Shown: positions 17,945 through 25,316 of the stretch, one piece after another | Layout of the letters: every line of letters begins with the position of its first letter | How positions within the stretch are numbered: position 1 is the stretch's first letter | Assembly: GCA_008012315.1 (NCBI GenBank) | Contig: SSEL01000005.1 | Coordinates: 1 to 64,000 of the forward strand | Length of the DNA stretch: 64,000 nucleotides | Direction: 5' to 3' | From: Rhodospirillaceae bacterium | Lineage (GTDB): Bacteria > Pseudomonadota > Alphaproteobacteria > Dongiales > Dongiaceae | Program-made: the position numbers and the translations under genes | Notes under the pieces: generated by a model | What the model saw: only the letters and a program-made list of their open reading frames with translations | The model's database searches: none | What the model was told of the DNA's origin: nothing

Positions 17945-18949
17945 TCAAGCCGATGGCGAGGAGAGGGCCCTTGTCATCATCGCGGCATCGACATTGCCGC
18001 CCGAACACACGACGACGATGGTCTTGCCGCTGACATCCAGCTTTTGACCGAGGGCGGCAGCCAGGGCGGCCGCGCCGCCGGGCTCCACGACCAGCTTCAG
18101 GCGATCGAAGGCGAAGGCCATCGCCGACAAGGCGGCTTCGTCGGATACGGCCAGCGATCCTGCCAGCAAGGCCTGATGAATCGGAAAGGTCAGCTTGCCC
18201 GGCTGCTTCGCCATGAGCGCGTCGCAGATCGATGGCGTGGTTCCTTCATTGGCAACCTGCGTACCAGCCGCCAATGATCGTGCCAGGTCATCATAGCCTT
18301 CCGGTTCGGCGGCATAGATGGCGGCTTGGGTAAAATGATGGCGAACGGCGGTGGCGATGCCGGCGATGAGGCCACCGCCGCTGCAAGGCGCAATCATGAT
18401 ATCGGCGCGAAGACCCAGCTTTTGCAGATCTTGCACGATTTCCAGGCCGACCGTTCCCTGGCCGGCGATGATATCGGGATCGTCGTAAGGCGGCACGATG
18501 AGCGCCTGTGTTTTCGCCGCGATATCGGCTGCGATCTCTTCGCGGGACTGGCGCCAGCGATCGTAAAGCACGACCCCGGCGCCGAGCTGTTTCGTGTTCC
18601 GGATCTTTGCTTGCGGCGCATCCTGCGGCATAACGATGGTCGCCGAGAGGCCAAGCAGCCCGGCCGCCGCGGCGACACCCTGGGCATGATTGCCGGAAGA
18701 ATAAGCGACCACCTGCCGGAGCGATGGATTGGCGGATTTGGCTGCCGCGAGCTTATTGAAGGCGCCTCTGAACTTGAAGGATCCGGTGCGTTGCAGCACT
18801 TCCGGCTTGATGAAGGCCGCGGCGGCGCCGGTCGCCTCTTCAAGATCGGGGCTGCGCAGCAAAGGCGTTCGGACCGCTTGGCCGAGGAGGCGCTGCGCGG
18901 CGGTCTCGACATGGCTGATATCGATGGCAAGAGGGGTGGCGTTTGGCAT
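17945..18949 (-). CDS. Threonine/serine dehydratase, PLP-dependent
   Basis: The 334-residue fold-type II PLP enzyme has the PLP-binding Lys59 in GSFKFRGA, the substrate loop SSGNHAQG, and the phosphate-binding CSGGGL. There is no C-terminal ACT/regulatory domain, so it resembles catabolic TdcB, serine racemase or EutB-type enzymes rather than biosynthetic IlvA. It probably deaminates L-threonine or L-serine to a 2-oxo acid. It lies 12 bases downstream of the lytic transglycosylase gene on the same strand, probably co-transcribed without a functional link. It converges on the bactofilin gene. Confidence 0.87.
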   Translation of the reverse strand: MPNATPLAIDISHVETAAQRLLGQAVRTPLLRSPDLEEATGAAAAFIKPEVLQRTGSFKFRGAFNKLAAAKSANPSLRQVVAYSSGNHAQGVAAAAGLLGLSATIVMPQDAPQAKIRNTKQLGAGVVLYDRWRQSREEIAADIAAKTQALIVPPYDDPDIIAGQGTVGLEIVQDLQKLGLRADIMIAPCSGGGLIAGIATAVRHHFTQAAIYAAEPEGYDDLARSLAAGTQVANEGTTPSICDALMAKQPGKLTFPIHQALLAGSLAVSDEAALSAMAFAFDRLKLVVEPGGAAALAAALGQKLDVSGKTIVVVCSGGNVDAAMMTRALSSPSA

Positions 18950-18961
18950 GATGGCACCGGC

Positions 18962-21001
18962 TTATTGCGGATTGTGTCGACGGAGGTCTTCCTCAAGCGT
19001 CAATTTGATGACGCCCTTGTTGAGGCGGGCGCGGTAGATTTCGAGATTTTCCATGACCCGCTGTACATAGTTGCGGGTTTCATCGAACGGAATGCTTTCG
19101 ATCCAGTCGATCACATCGGTTCCCGTTTCGCGCGGATCGCCATAGGTATAGGTCCAATCCCTGGCCCGGCTCGGACCGGCATTGTAGCCGGCCGCCGCCA
19201 GGATATAGGAACCGTTGAAGCGATTGATCAGCTTCGACAAATAGGCGCTGCCGAGCTTGATGTTATATTGAGGATCGGTGGTCAGCATCTTGTCGGCATG
19301 CTTCTTGACGCCGATCTCCTTGGCCATGCCCTTCGCGGTCGCTGGCATCAATTGCATCAGGCCCATGGCGCCCGCCGGGCTGACGGCGGAATCCAGGAAA
19401 GCGCTTTCCTGCCGAATGATCGCAAGAACGAGCGCCGGCTCGGGATCGCCCCCCTTCGGCACAACCGGCATGGGATAGAGATACTGCACCATTTCGACGC
19501 CGGCCGTCCGCGCCTGTTTGGCGACGGAAACAGCCAGGTCATCGCGGTTGACTTCGGTGGCAAGCTGTGCGGTCAGATAGTAGTCGCTGGGCTTAGTCGC
19601 CATTTCGCGCAGCTTCAGGATAAAGGGCCGGGTCCGGTCTTCCTCGCCGAGCAAATTGAGCAAGCGAGCCGCCTTGGTCAATTCCCGCCGGTCGAAAGCA
19701 GCCTTGGTGGCGGCATCCGGTTTCTGCGTGTTGTGAAGACGCATGATCTGCTTGTCGTGCAGGCGATAGGCCGCCAGCAGCCCATAGAATGTCGTCGTGC
19801 TCTTCGCCGCGGTTCGATACCACTCCTGCGCCTTCACTTTATTGCCGGATTGCTCGGCAGCGCGGCCGGCCCAATAGGCGGCGCTGGCCTGGCTGATGGC
19901 GGATTTAGCGCCGGCATAAAGGCCGGTGAAATGCTTTGTGGCTGTTGCCGGATCGTCGAGGAAACGCAGGGAAATCCAGCCGGCCAGCCATTCACCTTCG
20001 ACGAAAGCTTCACCCGAGGTGGCGCCGTGGGACGCCGCCAGGCGATAGGCGACCGAGATATCGCCTTTGTCGAGCGAGGTGCGGGCGGCGCGCTTATACT
20101 CCATCCACATCTTTGCCGGACGCAGGACATGTTTCGGCGGCGGGTCGAGGAGGGCAGCGGCTTTTTCGACGTCCCCTTTCAAGCGCAGCCAGCGAGCCTG
20201 CGCGTAGATCAGCCCGGCATCCTTGCGCAGCGATTGCGGCACCTGTGCAAGCAGGCTCGAAGCATTCGCCGCTTGATCCAGCAAAGCCAACCTGGCCTGC
20301 GCCAGTGCTTTATGCCCCGCATCCACACGGCTCAACATACGGCTGATCTGGTCACGCGAATTGTCCCAGATCAACCGGTCCAGCCGCGCTTCATGGTCTC
20401 GTTCGGACAACAACCGGCCGAAGCGCCGGAGGAAGACGGTTTCGTCATCCTTGGAGAAATCAAGATCGATCCAGCCGTTGCGCACCAGGCTGGTCGCGCG
20501 GTCCACCTGTTTGACGGAGTGCAGGGCGCCGGCCAGTTTGATCGTGCCATCGGCCGTGTTCGGATCCCGGCTGCCGAACCAGGCGATTGTCTGAGCCGGC
20601 GGTAAATCCTCCGGCATCGCCCGTTCGGCTTGGGAAAACAGTGTTTCGCGCAACGGCCAATCCGGGTTCGCGCTGAGGAAGGCTGTCATTTCGCGAAAAT
20701 CCCGGCCCGGCCCGGGTCGGGTCAAGTCGAGCCATTGGATGATTTTGGCCGGCAGCGGGTTATGCGCCGTATCCGCCAGCCGCCGCGCTTCTTTCCATCG
20801 GTCGTTGTCAACGGCGGTAAAGGCCTGGCGGTAAATGGCCTTATCCTTGGTACTCAGTGTCGTTGGGGCAGATGTCGTCTGCGGCGACGTGACCGGTGCC
20901 GAGGATTGTGCGAAAGCGGTTTCAGGATGAATACTGGTAAAAACGATACCAGCCGGTAGCCCAGCCAGGGCTGCCAGACAAAGCGCTAAGACCCGTCGCA
21001 C
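18962..21001 (-). CDS. slt: Soluble lytic murein transglycosylase (Slt-type)
   Basis: The 679-residue periplasmic enzyme cleaves peptidoglycan glycan strands to 1,6-anhydro products. It has an N-terminal signal peptide (RRVLALCLAALAGLPAGIVF), a large α-superhelical region of TPR-like repeats (about 60-480), and a C-terminal SLT domain. The catalytic Glu532 is in IIRQESAF, followed by SPAGAMGLMQLMPATA and AAAGYNAGPSRARDW. I chose the GTG ending at 21001, as it starts the signal peptide and has AGAGG six bases upstream; a GTG at 21115 would add 38 unrelated residues. It is divergent from dapA and precedes the dehydratase gene. Confidence 0.92.
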   Translation of the reverse strand: MRRVLALCLAALAGLPAGIVFTSIHPETAFAQSSAPVTSPQTTSAPTTLSTKDKAIYRQAFTAVDNDRWKEARRLADTAHNPLPAKIIQWLDLTRPGPGRDFREMTAFLSANPDWPLRETLFSQAERAMPEDLPPAQTIAWFGSRDPNTADGTIKLAGALHSVKQVDRATSLVRNGWIDLDFSKDDETVFLRRFGRLLSERDHEARLDRLIWDNSRDQISRMLSRVDAGHKALAQARLALLDQAANASSLLAQVPQSLRKDAGLIYAQARWLRLKGDVEKAAALLDPPPKHVLRPAKMWMEYKRAARTSLDKGDISVAYRLAASHGATSGEAFVEGEWLAGWISLRFLDDPATATKHFTGLYAGAKSAISQASAAYWAGRAAEQSGNKVKAQEWYRTAAKSTTTFYGLLAAYRLHDKQIMRLHNTQKPDAATKAAFDRRELTKAARLLNLLGEEDRTRPFILKLREMATKPSDYYLTAQLATEVNRDDLAVSVAKQARTAGVEMVQYLYPMPVVPKGGDPEPALVLAIIRQESAFLDSAVSPAGAMGLMQLMPATAKGMAKEIGVKKHADKMLTTDPQYNIKLGSAYLSKLINRFNGSYILAAAGYNAGPSRARDWTYTYGDPRETGTDVIDWIESIPFDETRNYVQRVMENLEIYRARLNKGVIKLTLEEDLRRHNPQ

Positions 21002-21138
21002 AGTAAACCTCTCTTGATTTCGGCTGCATTCTAAATGGCTTAGCGGACGAGGACAACGTCCCGTTGCAGAGAAAATCAAAAATGGAAACGAGCGTTCTGC
21101 GTGTGAACCGGCCACGCCCTTCAGTCAGGACGCGCAAT

Positions 21139-21159
21139 AAAAAAACCGGCGAATCGCCG
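21139..21159 (-). terminator. Reverse-strand intrinsic terminator upstream of slt
   Basis: Read on the minus strand, CGGCG-ATT-CGCCG (21159 to 21147) is followed by G and seven T residues (21145 to 21139). This is a compact hairpin plus U-tract about 140 bases ahead of the slt start codon, inside the slt/dapA divergent region. It could end a short RNA or act as an slt leader attenuator. Confidence 0.5.
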
Positions 21160-21254
21160 ATTGAAGCCCATCGTTTCGCTTGCCCGGCGGGCCGCGTCCG
21201 GCTATGTTCCCGCACCGCATCACAGGCAATCTGCCGTAACAAGGACGAGTCACC

Positions 21255-22136
21255 ATGGTCATGTTCAAGGGATCACTCACGGCGCTCATTACGCCATTCC
21301 GCAACGGATCCGTGGATGAGGCTGGGTTTCAGAAATTCGTCGATTGGCAGATCAAATCGGGAATCGACGGCGTGGTGCCGGTGGGCACGACGGGCGAATC
21401 CCCGACCCTGACCCATGACGAGCATAAGCGTGTGGTGGAATTATGCATCGAGGCGGTGGCAAAGCGAGTGCCGGTGATCGCCGGAACCGGGTCGAATTCC
21501 ACGGATGAGGCGGTCGATCTGACCCGCCATGCCCAGAAAGCCGGCGCCGATGCCGCTCTGGTCATTGTGCCGTATTACAACAAGCCGACCCAGGAAGGAC
21601 AATACCAGCACTTCAAGGCGGTTCATGACGCGACCGACATTCCAATCATCATTTACAACGTGCCGGGCCGCACTGTCGCCAATATGTCGATCGAAACCAT
21701 GACCCGGCTGTCGAAACTGCCGCGCATCGTCGGTGTCAAGGACGCGACGGCGGATCTGGCGCGGCCTGCCTTGCAGGCGCTATCCTCCGGCCGGGATTTT
21801 TGCCAGTTGTCCGGAGAGGATGCGACGGCATTGCCTTTCCTGATCCAGGGCGGCCATGGCTGTATTTCCGTTACCTCGAATGTGGCACCATCCTTGACCG
21901 CCGAGTTGCAGGCAGCCTGGCGCAAGGGTGACCCCGCAACGGCCATCAGGATCAACGAGCGGCTGACCCCGCTGCATGAGGCGATGTTCTGCGAGACGAG
22001 TCCCGGTCCGGTGAAATATGCCGCGCAATTGCTCGGCCTGGCATCTGGTGATTTGCGTCTGCCGATGGTAGAAATCGCCGAGGCTTCCAAAGCCAAGGTG
22101 CAGGCGGCGCTGAAAGCGGCCGGACTGCTGAACTGA
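21255..22136 (+). CDS. dapA: 4-hydroxy-tetrahydrodipicolinate synthase
   Basis: The 293-residue TIM-barrel enzyme condenses pyruvate with aspartate semialdehyde in the lysine/diaminopimelate pathway. Schiff-base Lys162 lies in GVKDATADLAR. The catalytic triad T46, Y108 and Y134 and the carboxylate-binding R139 (NVPGRT) are present, as is the GTTGESPTL loop. AAGGA (21241-21245) lies nine bases before the ATG; a second ATG two codons later is possible. It precedes smpB by 42 bases, an order common in alphaproteobacteria. Confidence 0.96.
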   Translation: MVMFKGSLTALITPFRNGSVDEAGFQKFVDWQIKSGIDGVVPVGTTGESPTLTHDEHKRVVELCIEAVAKRVPVIAGTGSNSTDEAVDLTRHAQKAGADAALVIVPYYNKPTQEGQYQHFKAVHDATDIPIIIYNVPGRTVANMSIETMTRLSKLPRIVGVKDATADLARPALQALSSGRDFCQLSGEDATALPFLIQGGHGCISVTSNVAPSLTAELQAAWRKGDPATAIRINERLTPLHEAMFCETSPGPVKYAAQLLGLASGDLRLPMVEIAEASKAKVQAALKAAGLLN

Positions 22137-22139
22137 TCA

Positions 22140-22157
22140 GGGCCAGCCAACTGGCCC
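22140..22157 (+). other. Hairpin between dapA and smpB
   Basis: GGGCCAG (22140-22146) pairs perfectly with CTGGCCC (22151-22157) around a CCAA loop, directly after the dapA stop. The downstream sequence GTAACTGGG has no T-tract, so it is more likely an mRNA-stability or attenuation hairpin than a full terminator. Confidence 0.5.
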
Positions 22158-22178
22158 GTAACTGGGCTAAGTTAAGTA

Positions 22179-22649
22179 ATGGCGCGTGATCTATCCAAAC
22201 AACGTTTTGCGGCACAGAACCGCCGCGCGCGCTTCGACTATCATATCGAAGACACGATTGAGGCGGGGCTTGTCCTGACAGGGTCCGAGGTCAAGACCCT
22301 GCGCCTCGGCCGTGCCAGCATCAATGAGGCCTTCGCCACCGAGAAAGACGGGGAGATGTGGCTACTGAATGCCTATTTCCCCGAATACGAGGCTGCCAAT
22401 CGCTTCAACCATGAGCCGCGGCGGCCGCGCAAATTGCTGCTGAAACGGCGTGAGATGAGCCGGTTGATCGGGCAGATCCAACGTGCCGGCATCACGCTTG
22501 TGCCGATCTCGATCTATTTCAACCTGCGTGGCATCGCCAAGGTCGAACTCGGCCTCGGCAAGGGCAAGCGCAAGGTCGATAAGCGCGATACCGAGAAGGA
22601 ACGCGACTGGAAGCGCGAACAGGGGCGCTTGCTGCGCGAGCGAGGCTGA
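22179..22649 (+). CDS. smpB: SsrA-binding protein
   Basis: The 156-residue β-barrel protein binds tmRNA and delivers it to stalled ribosomes. Hallmarks are the N-terminal [37 protein letters not shown], and the C-terminal basic tail [20 protein letters not shown], which mimics the mRNA path. Length is typical. No tmRNA gene was recognised next to it, although in this class the tmRNA is a permuted two-piece molecule that is hard to see by eye. Confidence 0.96.
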   Translation: MARDLSKQRFAAQNRRARFDYHIEDTIEAGLVLTGSEVKTLRLGRASINEAFATEKDGEMWLLNAYFPEYEAANRFNHEPRRPRKLLLKRREMSRLIGQIQRAGITLVPISIYFNLRGIAKVELGLGKGKRKVDKRDTEKERDWKREQGRLLRERG

Positions 22650-22671
22650 CCTCTATCGGGCGGCCTGCATA

Positions 22672-23331
22672 TCAAGCCTGGCCGGCTTCCTGGGCAAGCT
22701 TCATCGCGGTGCGAAACATCTCGCGCGTCAGCCGGTTGGTGTTGGTGTTGTAGCGCGAGCAATGATAGCTGTCGGTCAGGGTGATGCCGTCCGGCAAGGC
22801 ATGCTGGGCGGCATGTCCGAAGCGATAGGCCGATTTTCGCAGGCCCAGCGTCATCAGCACCGCGTCATGGGCGATCGAGCCGAGGGCGAGGATCGATTTC
22901 ACTTTCGTCATCGCGGCCAGATCCTGCTTCAGGAAGTTGTTGCAGGTTCTGATTTCCGCCGGCGTCGGCTTGTTCTGCGGCGGTACGCACCGAACCGCGT
23001 TGACGATGCGGCAGCCGGTCATGGCGAGGCCGTCATCCGGGCGTTGTTCATAGCAGCCGCTGGCCAAACCGAAATCCAGCAAAGTCTCATAGAGCAGGTC
23101 ACCGGCATAATCGCCGGTGAAAGGGCGGCCAGTGCGATTGGCGCCGCGCAGTCCCGGGGCAAGGCCGACGATCAGTAGCGGCGCTGTTGCCGGGCCGAAA
23201 TCGGGCACCGGCGCATTATGCCAATCGGGGAATTGCCGCCGGTTGTCTTCGCGGAACTCGACCAGCCGTGGACAGAGCGGGCAATCGCGACCAGGCATCG
23301 GCGCCGTTTGCGTTTTGCTTGCGGAAACCAT
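22672..23331 (-). CDS. Type-5 (UDGb) uracil-DNA glycosylase
   Basis: The 219-residue base-excision enzyme has four Cys suited to a 4Fe-4S cluster (C17, C20, C115, C130). Motif A is GLAPGLRGANRTGRPFTGD (residues 56-74) and the C-terminal motif is YHCSRYNTNTNRLT. These are the family-5 versions; families 1 and 4 differ. Family 5 lacks the catalytic polar residue of family 1 and removes uracil, hypoxanthine and other deaminated bases from double-stranded DNA. It lies six bases after the NYN-domain gene on the same strand, so the two form an operon. Confidence 0.9.
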   Translation of the reverse strand: MVSASKTQTAPMPGRDCPLCPRLVEFREDNRRQFPDWHNAPVPDFGPATAPLLIVGLAPGLRGANRTGRPFTGDYAGDLLYETLLDFGLASGCYEQRPDDGLAMTGCRIVNAVRCVPPQNKPTPAEIRTCNNFLKQDLAAMTKVKSILALGSIAHDAVLMTLGLRKSAYRFGHAAQHALPDGITLTDSYHCSRYNTNTNRLTREMFRTAMKLAQEAGQA

Positions 23332-23337
23332 ATTGGA

Positions 23338-23916
23338 TCAGCGCGGCTCCATGCCGCCGGCGATCGGATCGGCCGGCCGGGTCGATTGCCGGGCGATCGC
23401 GTTGGCAAGCTCATCCAGCTCGACGAAGTGATCAGCCTGCCGGCGCAATTCATCCGCCACCATCGGCGGCGACGACCGCACCGTGCTGACCACGGAAACC
23501 CGCAAGCCGCGGCGTTGCACGGCCTCGACCAGGCGACGGAAATCGCCATCGCCGGAGAACAGCACGATGTGATCGAGATGTGCCGACATCTCCATCACAT
23601 CGATCGCCAGCTCGATATCCATGTTTCCTTTGATCTTCCGCCGCCCCGTCGCGTCGGTGAATTCCTTGGTCGGCTTTGTCACCATGGTGAAGCCGTTATA
23701 ATCGAGCCAATCGACCAGCGGCCGCAGGGGCGAGTATTCCTGATCTTCCACCAGCGCGGTGTAATAGAAGGCGCGGATCAGATGGCATTGATCCTGGAAG
23801 TATTTCAACAGACGCTTGTAATCGATATCGAAACCGAGCGCCCGCGCCGCCGCATGCAAATTTGCGCCGTCGACAAACAAGGCGACGCGTTCTTGCGGAT
23901 AGAACCGAGTGACCAT
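23338..23916 (-). CDS. NYN-domain (LabA/DUF88-like) putative ribonuclease
   Basis: The 192-residue protein has a PIN-like NYN fold. Acidic metal-site residues occur in VALFVDGANLH (D16), in GNMDIELAIDVMEM, and in VLFSGDGDFRRL, the usual LabA pattern, so nuclease activity is plausible. AGGGG lies eight bases upstream of the ATG at 23916; an upstream start at 23949 would add 11 residues. Bacterial members are thought to process or decay RNA, but targets are mostly unknown. It is the first gene of an operon with a uracil-DNA glycosylase, and diverges from folK. Confidence 0.88.
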   Translation of the reverse strand: MVTRFYPQERVALFVDGANLHAAARALGFDIDYKRLLKYFQDQCHLIRAFYYTALVEDQEYSPLRPLVDWLDYNGFTMVTKPTKEFTDATGRRKIKGNMDIELAIDVMEMSAHLDHIVLFSGDGDFRRLVEAVQRRGLRVSVVSTVRSSPPMVADELRRQADHFVELDELANAIARQSTRPADPIAGGMEPR

Positions 23917-24103
23917 TCGAAATACCCCTAATGCAATGTTCTGCTGCAATGATTTTTGGGCTTATAATCTTTCGTGCAGGCTTAGCATTCCCGCACATGC
24001 GATTGCATTGATTGTCTTTCACACCTAAATAATTTTACTCACCAATGCATTCAACGGATTTTTCATCGCATGCTCTCTCGTGATGTCGAAATTGGAGCCG
24101 GAA

Positions 24104-24613
24104 ATGCCGGCGCATGATCTCAGCTATGTCGGGCTCGGCGCCAATCTGACGCATCCGACCTTCGGCCCGCCGGTGGCGACGCTCGATATGGCAATCGCCG
24201 CCCTGGTGGAGATGGGGCTGACGCTGGTTGCAAAATCGCCGTGGTATGAATCGGCACCGGTGCCGATGGCCGATCAGCCCTGGTACGTGAACGGCGTCGT
24301 CGCACTGCGATCGCGCTCGAATGCCGTCGAGACGTTGCGGCGATTGCACGACGTCGAAGCCCGCTTCGGTCGGATACGTACCGTGACGAATGCACCGCGT
24401 GTCGTCGATCTCGATCTCCTGGATCACCATGGGGAGGTTCGGGACGGCGAAGAGCCGCCAATCCTGCCGCATCCCCGTCTTACCGGTCGCGGCTTTGTCT
24501 TGTTGCCGCTGCGTGATATCGCACCGAACTGGCGACATCCTGTCACGCGGCAGGGCCTGACGGAGCTGATTGCCGTTTTGCCCCAGGACCAAGTGACGCG
24601 ACCGCTGATTTGA
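24104..24613 (+). CDS. folK: 2-amino-4-hydroxy-6-hydroxymethyldihydropteridine diphosphokinase
   Basis: The 169-residue HPPK transfers pyrophosphate from ATP to the pterin in folate synthesis. The sequence shows YVGLGANL at the start, SPWYESAPV, QPWYVNGVV, and the metal/ATP motif RVVDLDLLDH with HPRLTGRGFVLLPL after it. GGAG (24093-24098 region) lies six bases before the ATG at 24104; a GTG at 24080 would add eight residues. It stands apart from folP and folB here. The divergent promoter region with the NYN gene has a consensus TATAAT at 23963-23968, without a clear -35. Confidence 0.93.
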   Translation: MPAHDLSYVGLGANLTHPTFGPPVATLDMAIAALVEMGLTLVAKSPWYESAPVPMADQPWYVNGVVALRSRSNAVETLRRLHDVEARFGRIRTVTNAPRVVDLDLLDHHGEVRDGEEPPILPHPRLTGRGFVLLPLRDIAPNWRHPVTRQGLTELIAVLPQDQVTRPLI

Positions 24614-24737
24614 AAAATTGGGAATGTCGATCAGCCGGTCTCTTTAACTATATGTTTTAAAATATTTTTTAGGGAAAGAAGTCCGATGCATGCGTCTCCT
24701 GCATGATGCGGTTTTCATTTAGAAGGCGGTATCGAAC

Positions 24738-24766
24738 TTGCCTTGTGCGGATCGGAAAAATATATT
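24738..24766 (+). promoter_or_regulatory. Promoter of rpoZ
   Basis: TTGCCT (24738-24743) and TATATT (24761-24766) are separated by exactly 17 bases, giving a predicted start about 35 bases before the rpoZ ATG. The region upstream (24640-24675) is very AT-rich and could act as an UP element. Confidence 0.6.
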
Positions 24767-24807
24767 AGTCGCATGCGATTGCGTCCTGTTTTAGAGAGAC
24801 TTTGAAG

Positions 24808-25200
24808 ATGGCTCGTGTAACGGTTGAAGATTGCGTCTTAAAAATCCCCAATAGGTTTGATCTCGTCATGCTGGCGGCCCAGCGGGCGCGGGAGATTCTG
24901 GCGGGTGCGTCATTGACGGTGGAGCGGGACAACGACAAGAATCCTGTGGTGGCTCTGCGGGAAATTGCCGATGAAACCGTGAGCCTCGACAATCTGTCGA
25001 ACAACCTGGTGACCGGCCTGCAGCGCCATATCGAAAATGACGAGCCTGAAGAAGACGGTGCTGGCTTCGGTGCCGGCGCCGGCGACTTGCTGGCGGAAAT
25101 GCAGCAGGCCCAGATCAGCCAGGACGAAGCCGAGGATTCGGATATGTCGATCGACGGCGAATTCGAGGATGACAGCTCGGCGCTGGATGATGGCAACTAA
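24808..25200 (+). CDS. rpoZ: RNA polymerase omega subunit
   Basis: The 130-residue protein starts [30 protein letters not shown], the classic omega core that wraps the C-terminal tail of RpoC and helps assembly and ppGpp sensing. Conserved core residues end near residue 75; the remaining third is highly acidic and Gly/Asp/Glu-rich ([18 protein letters not shown] and after), longer than in E. coli (91 residues). The ATG at 24808 is preferred over a TTG at 24802. It lies upstream of the ppGpp enzyme gene rsh, as in many proteobacteria. Confidence 0.95.
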   Translation: MARVTVEDCVLKIPNRFDLVMLAAQRAREILAGASLTVERDNDKNPVVALREIADETVSLDNLSNNLVTGLQRHIENDEPEEDGAGFGAGAGDLLAEMQQAQISQDEAEDSDMSIDGEFEDDSSALDDGN

Positions 25201-25210
25201 GATTGGGATC

Positions 25211-25232
25211 GGCAGCCGCTGAGGCGGCTGCC
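25211..25232 (+). other. Hairpin between rpoZ and rsh
   Basis: GGCAGCCGC (25211-25219) pairs perfectly with GCGGCTGCC (25224-25232) around a TGAG loop. It starts 10 bases after the rpoZ stop. There is no strong T-tract (GGAATGTTT follows), so it may cause partial termination or stabilise the rpoZ message. Confidence 0.55.
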
Positions 25233-25316
25233 GGAATGTTTCGGACTCACTTTTCCGCGGTGCCGTAAGGTATCGCCGATAGGCAAGATGAGGGAGACGG
25301 AACAGCAACGAAGCGG

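Noticed and set aside
23996..24782. CATGCGATTGC occurring at 23996 and 24772
   Set aside because: Two copies of an 11-mer in AT-richer intergenic DNA; one lies before folK, one before rpoZ, without symmetry or consistent distance to promoters.
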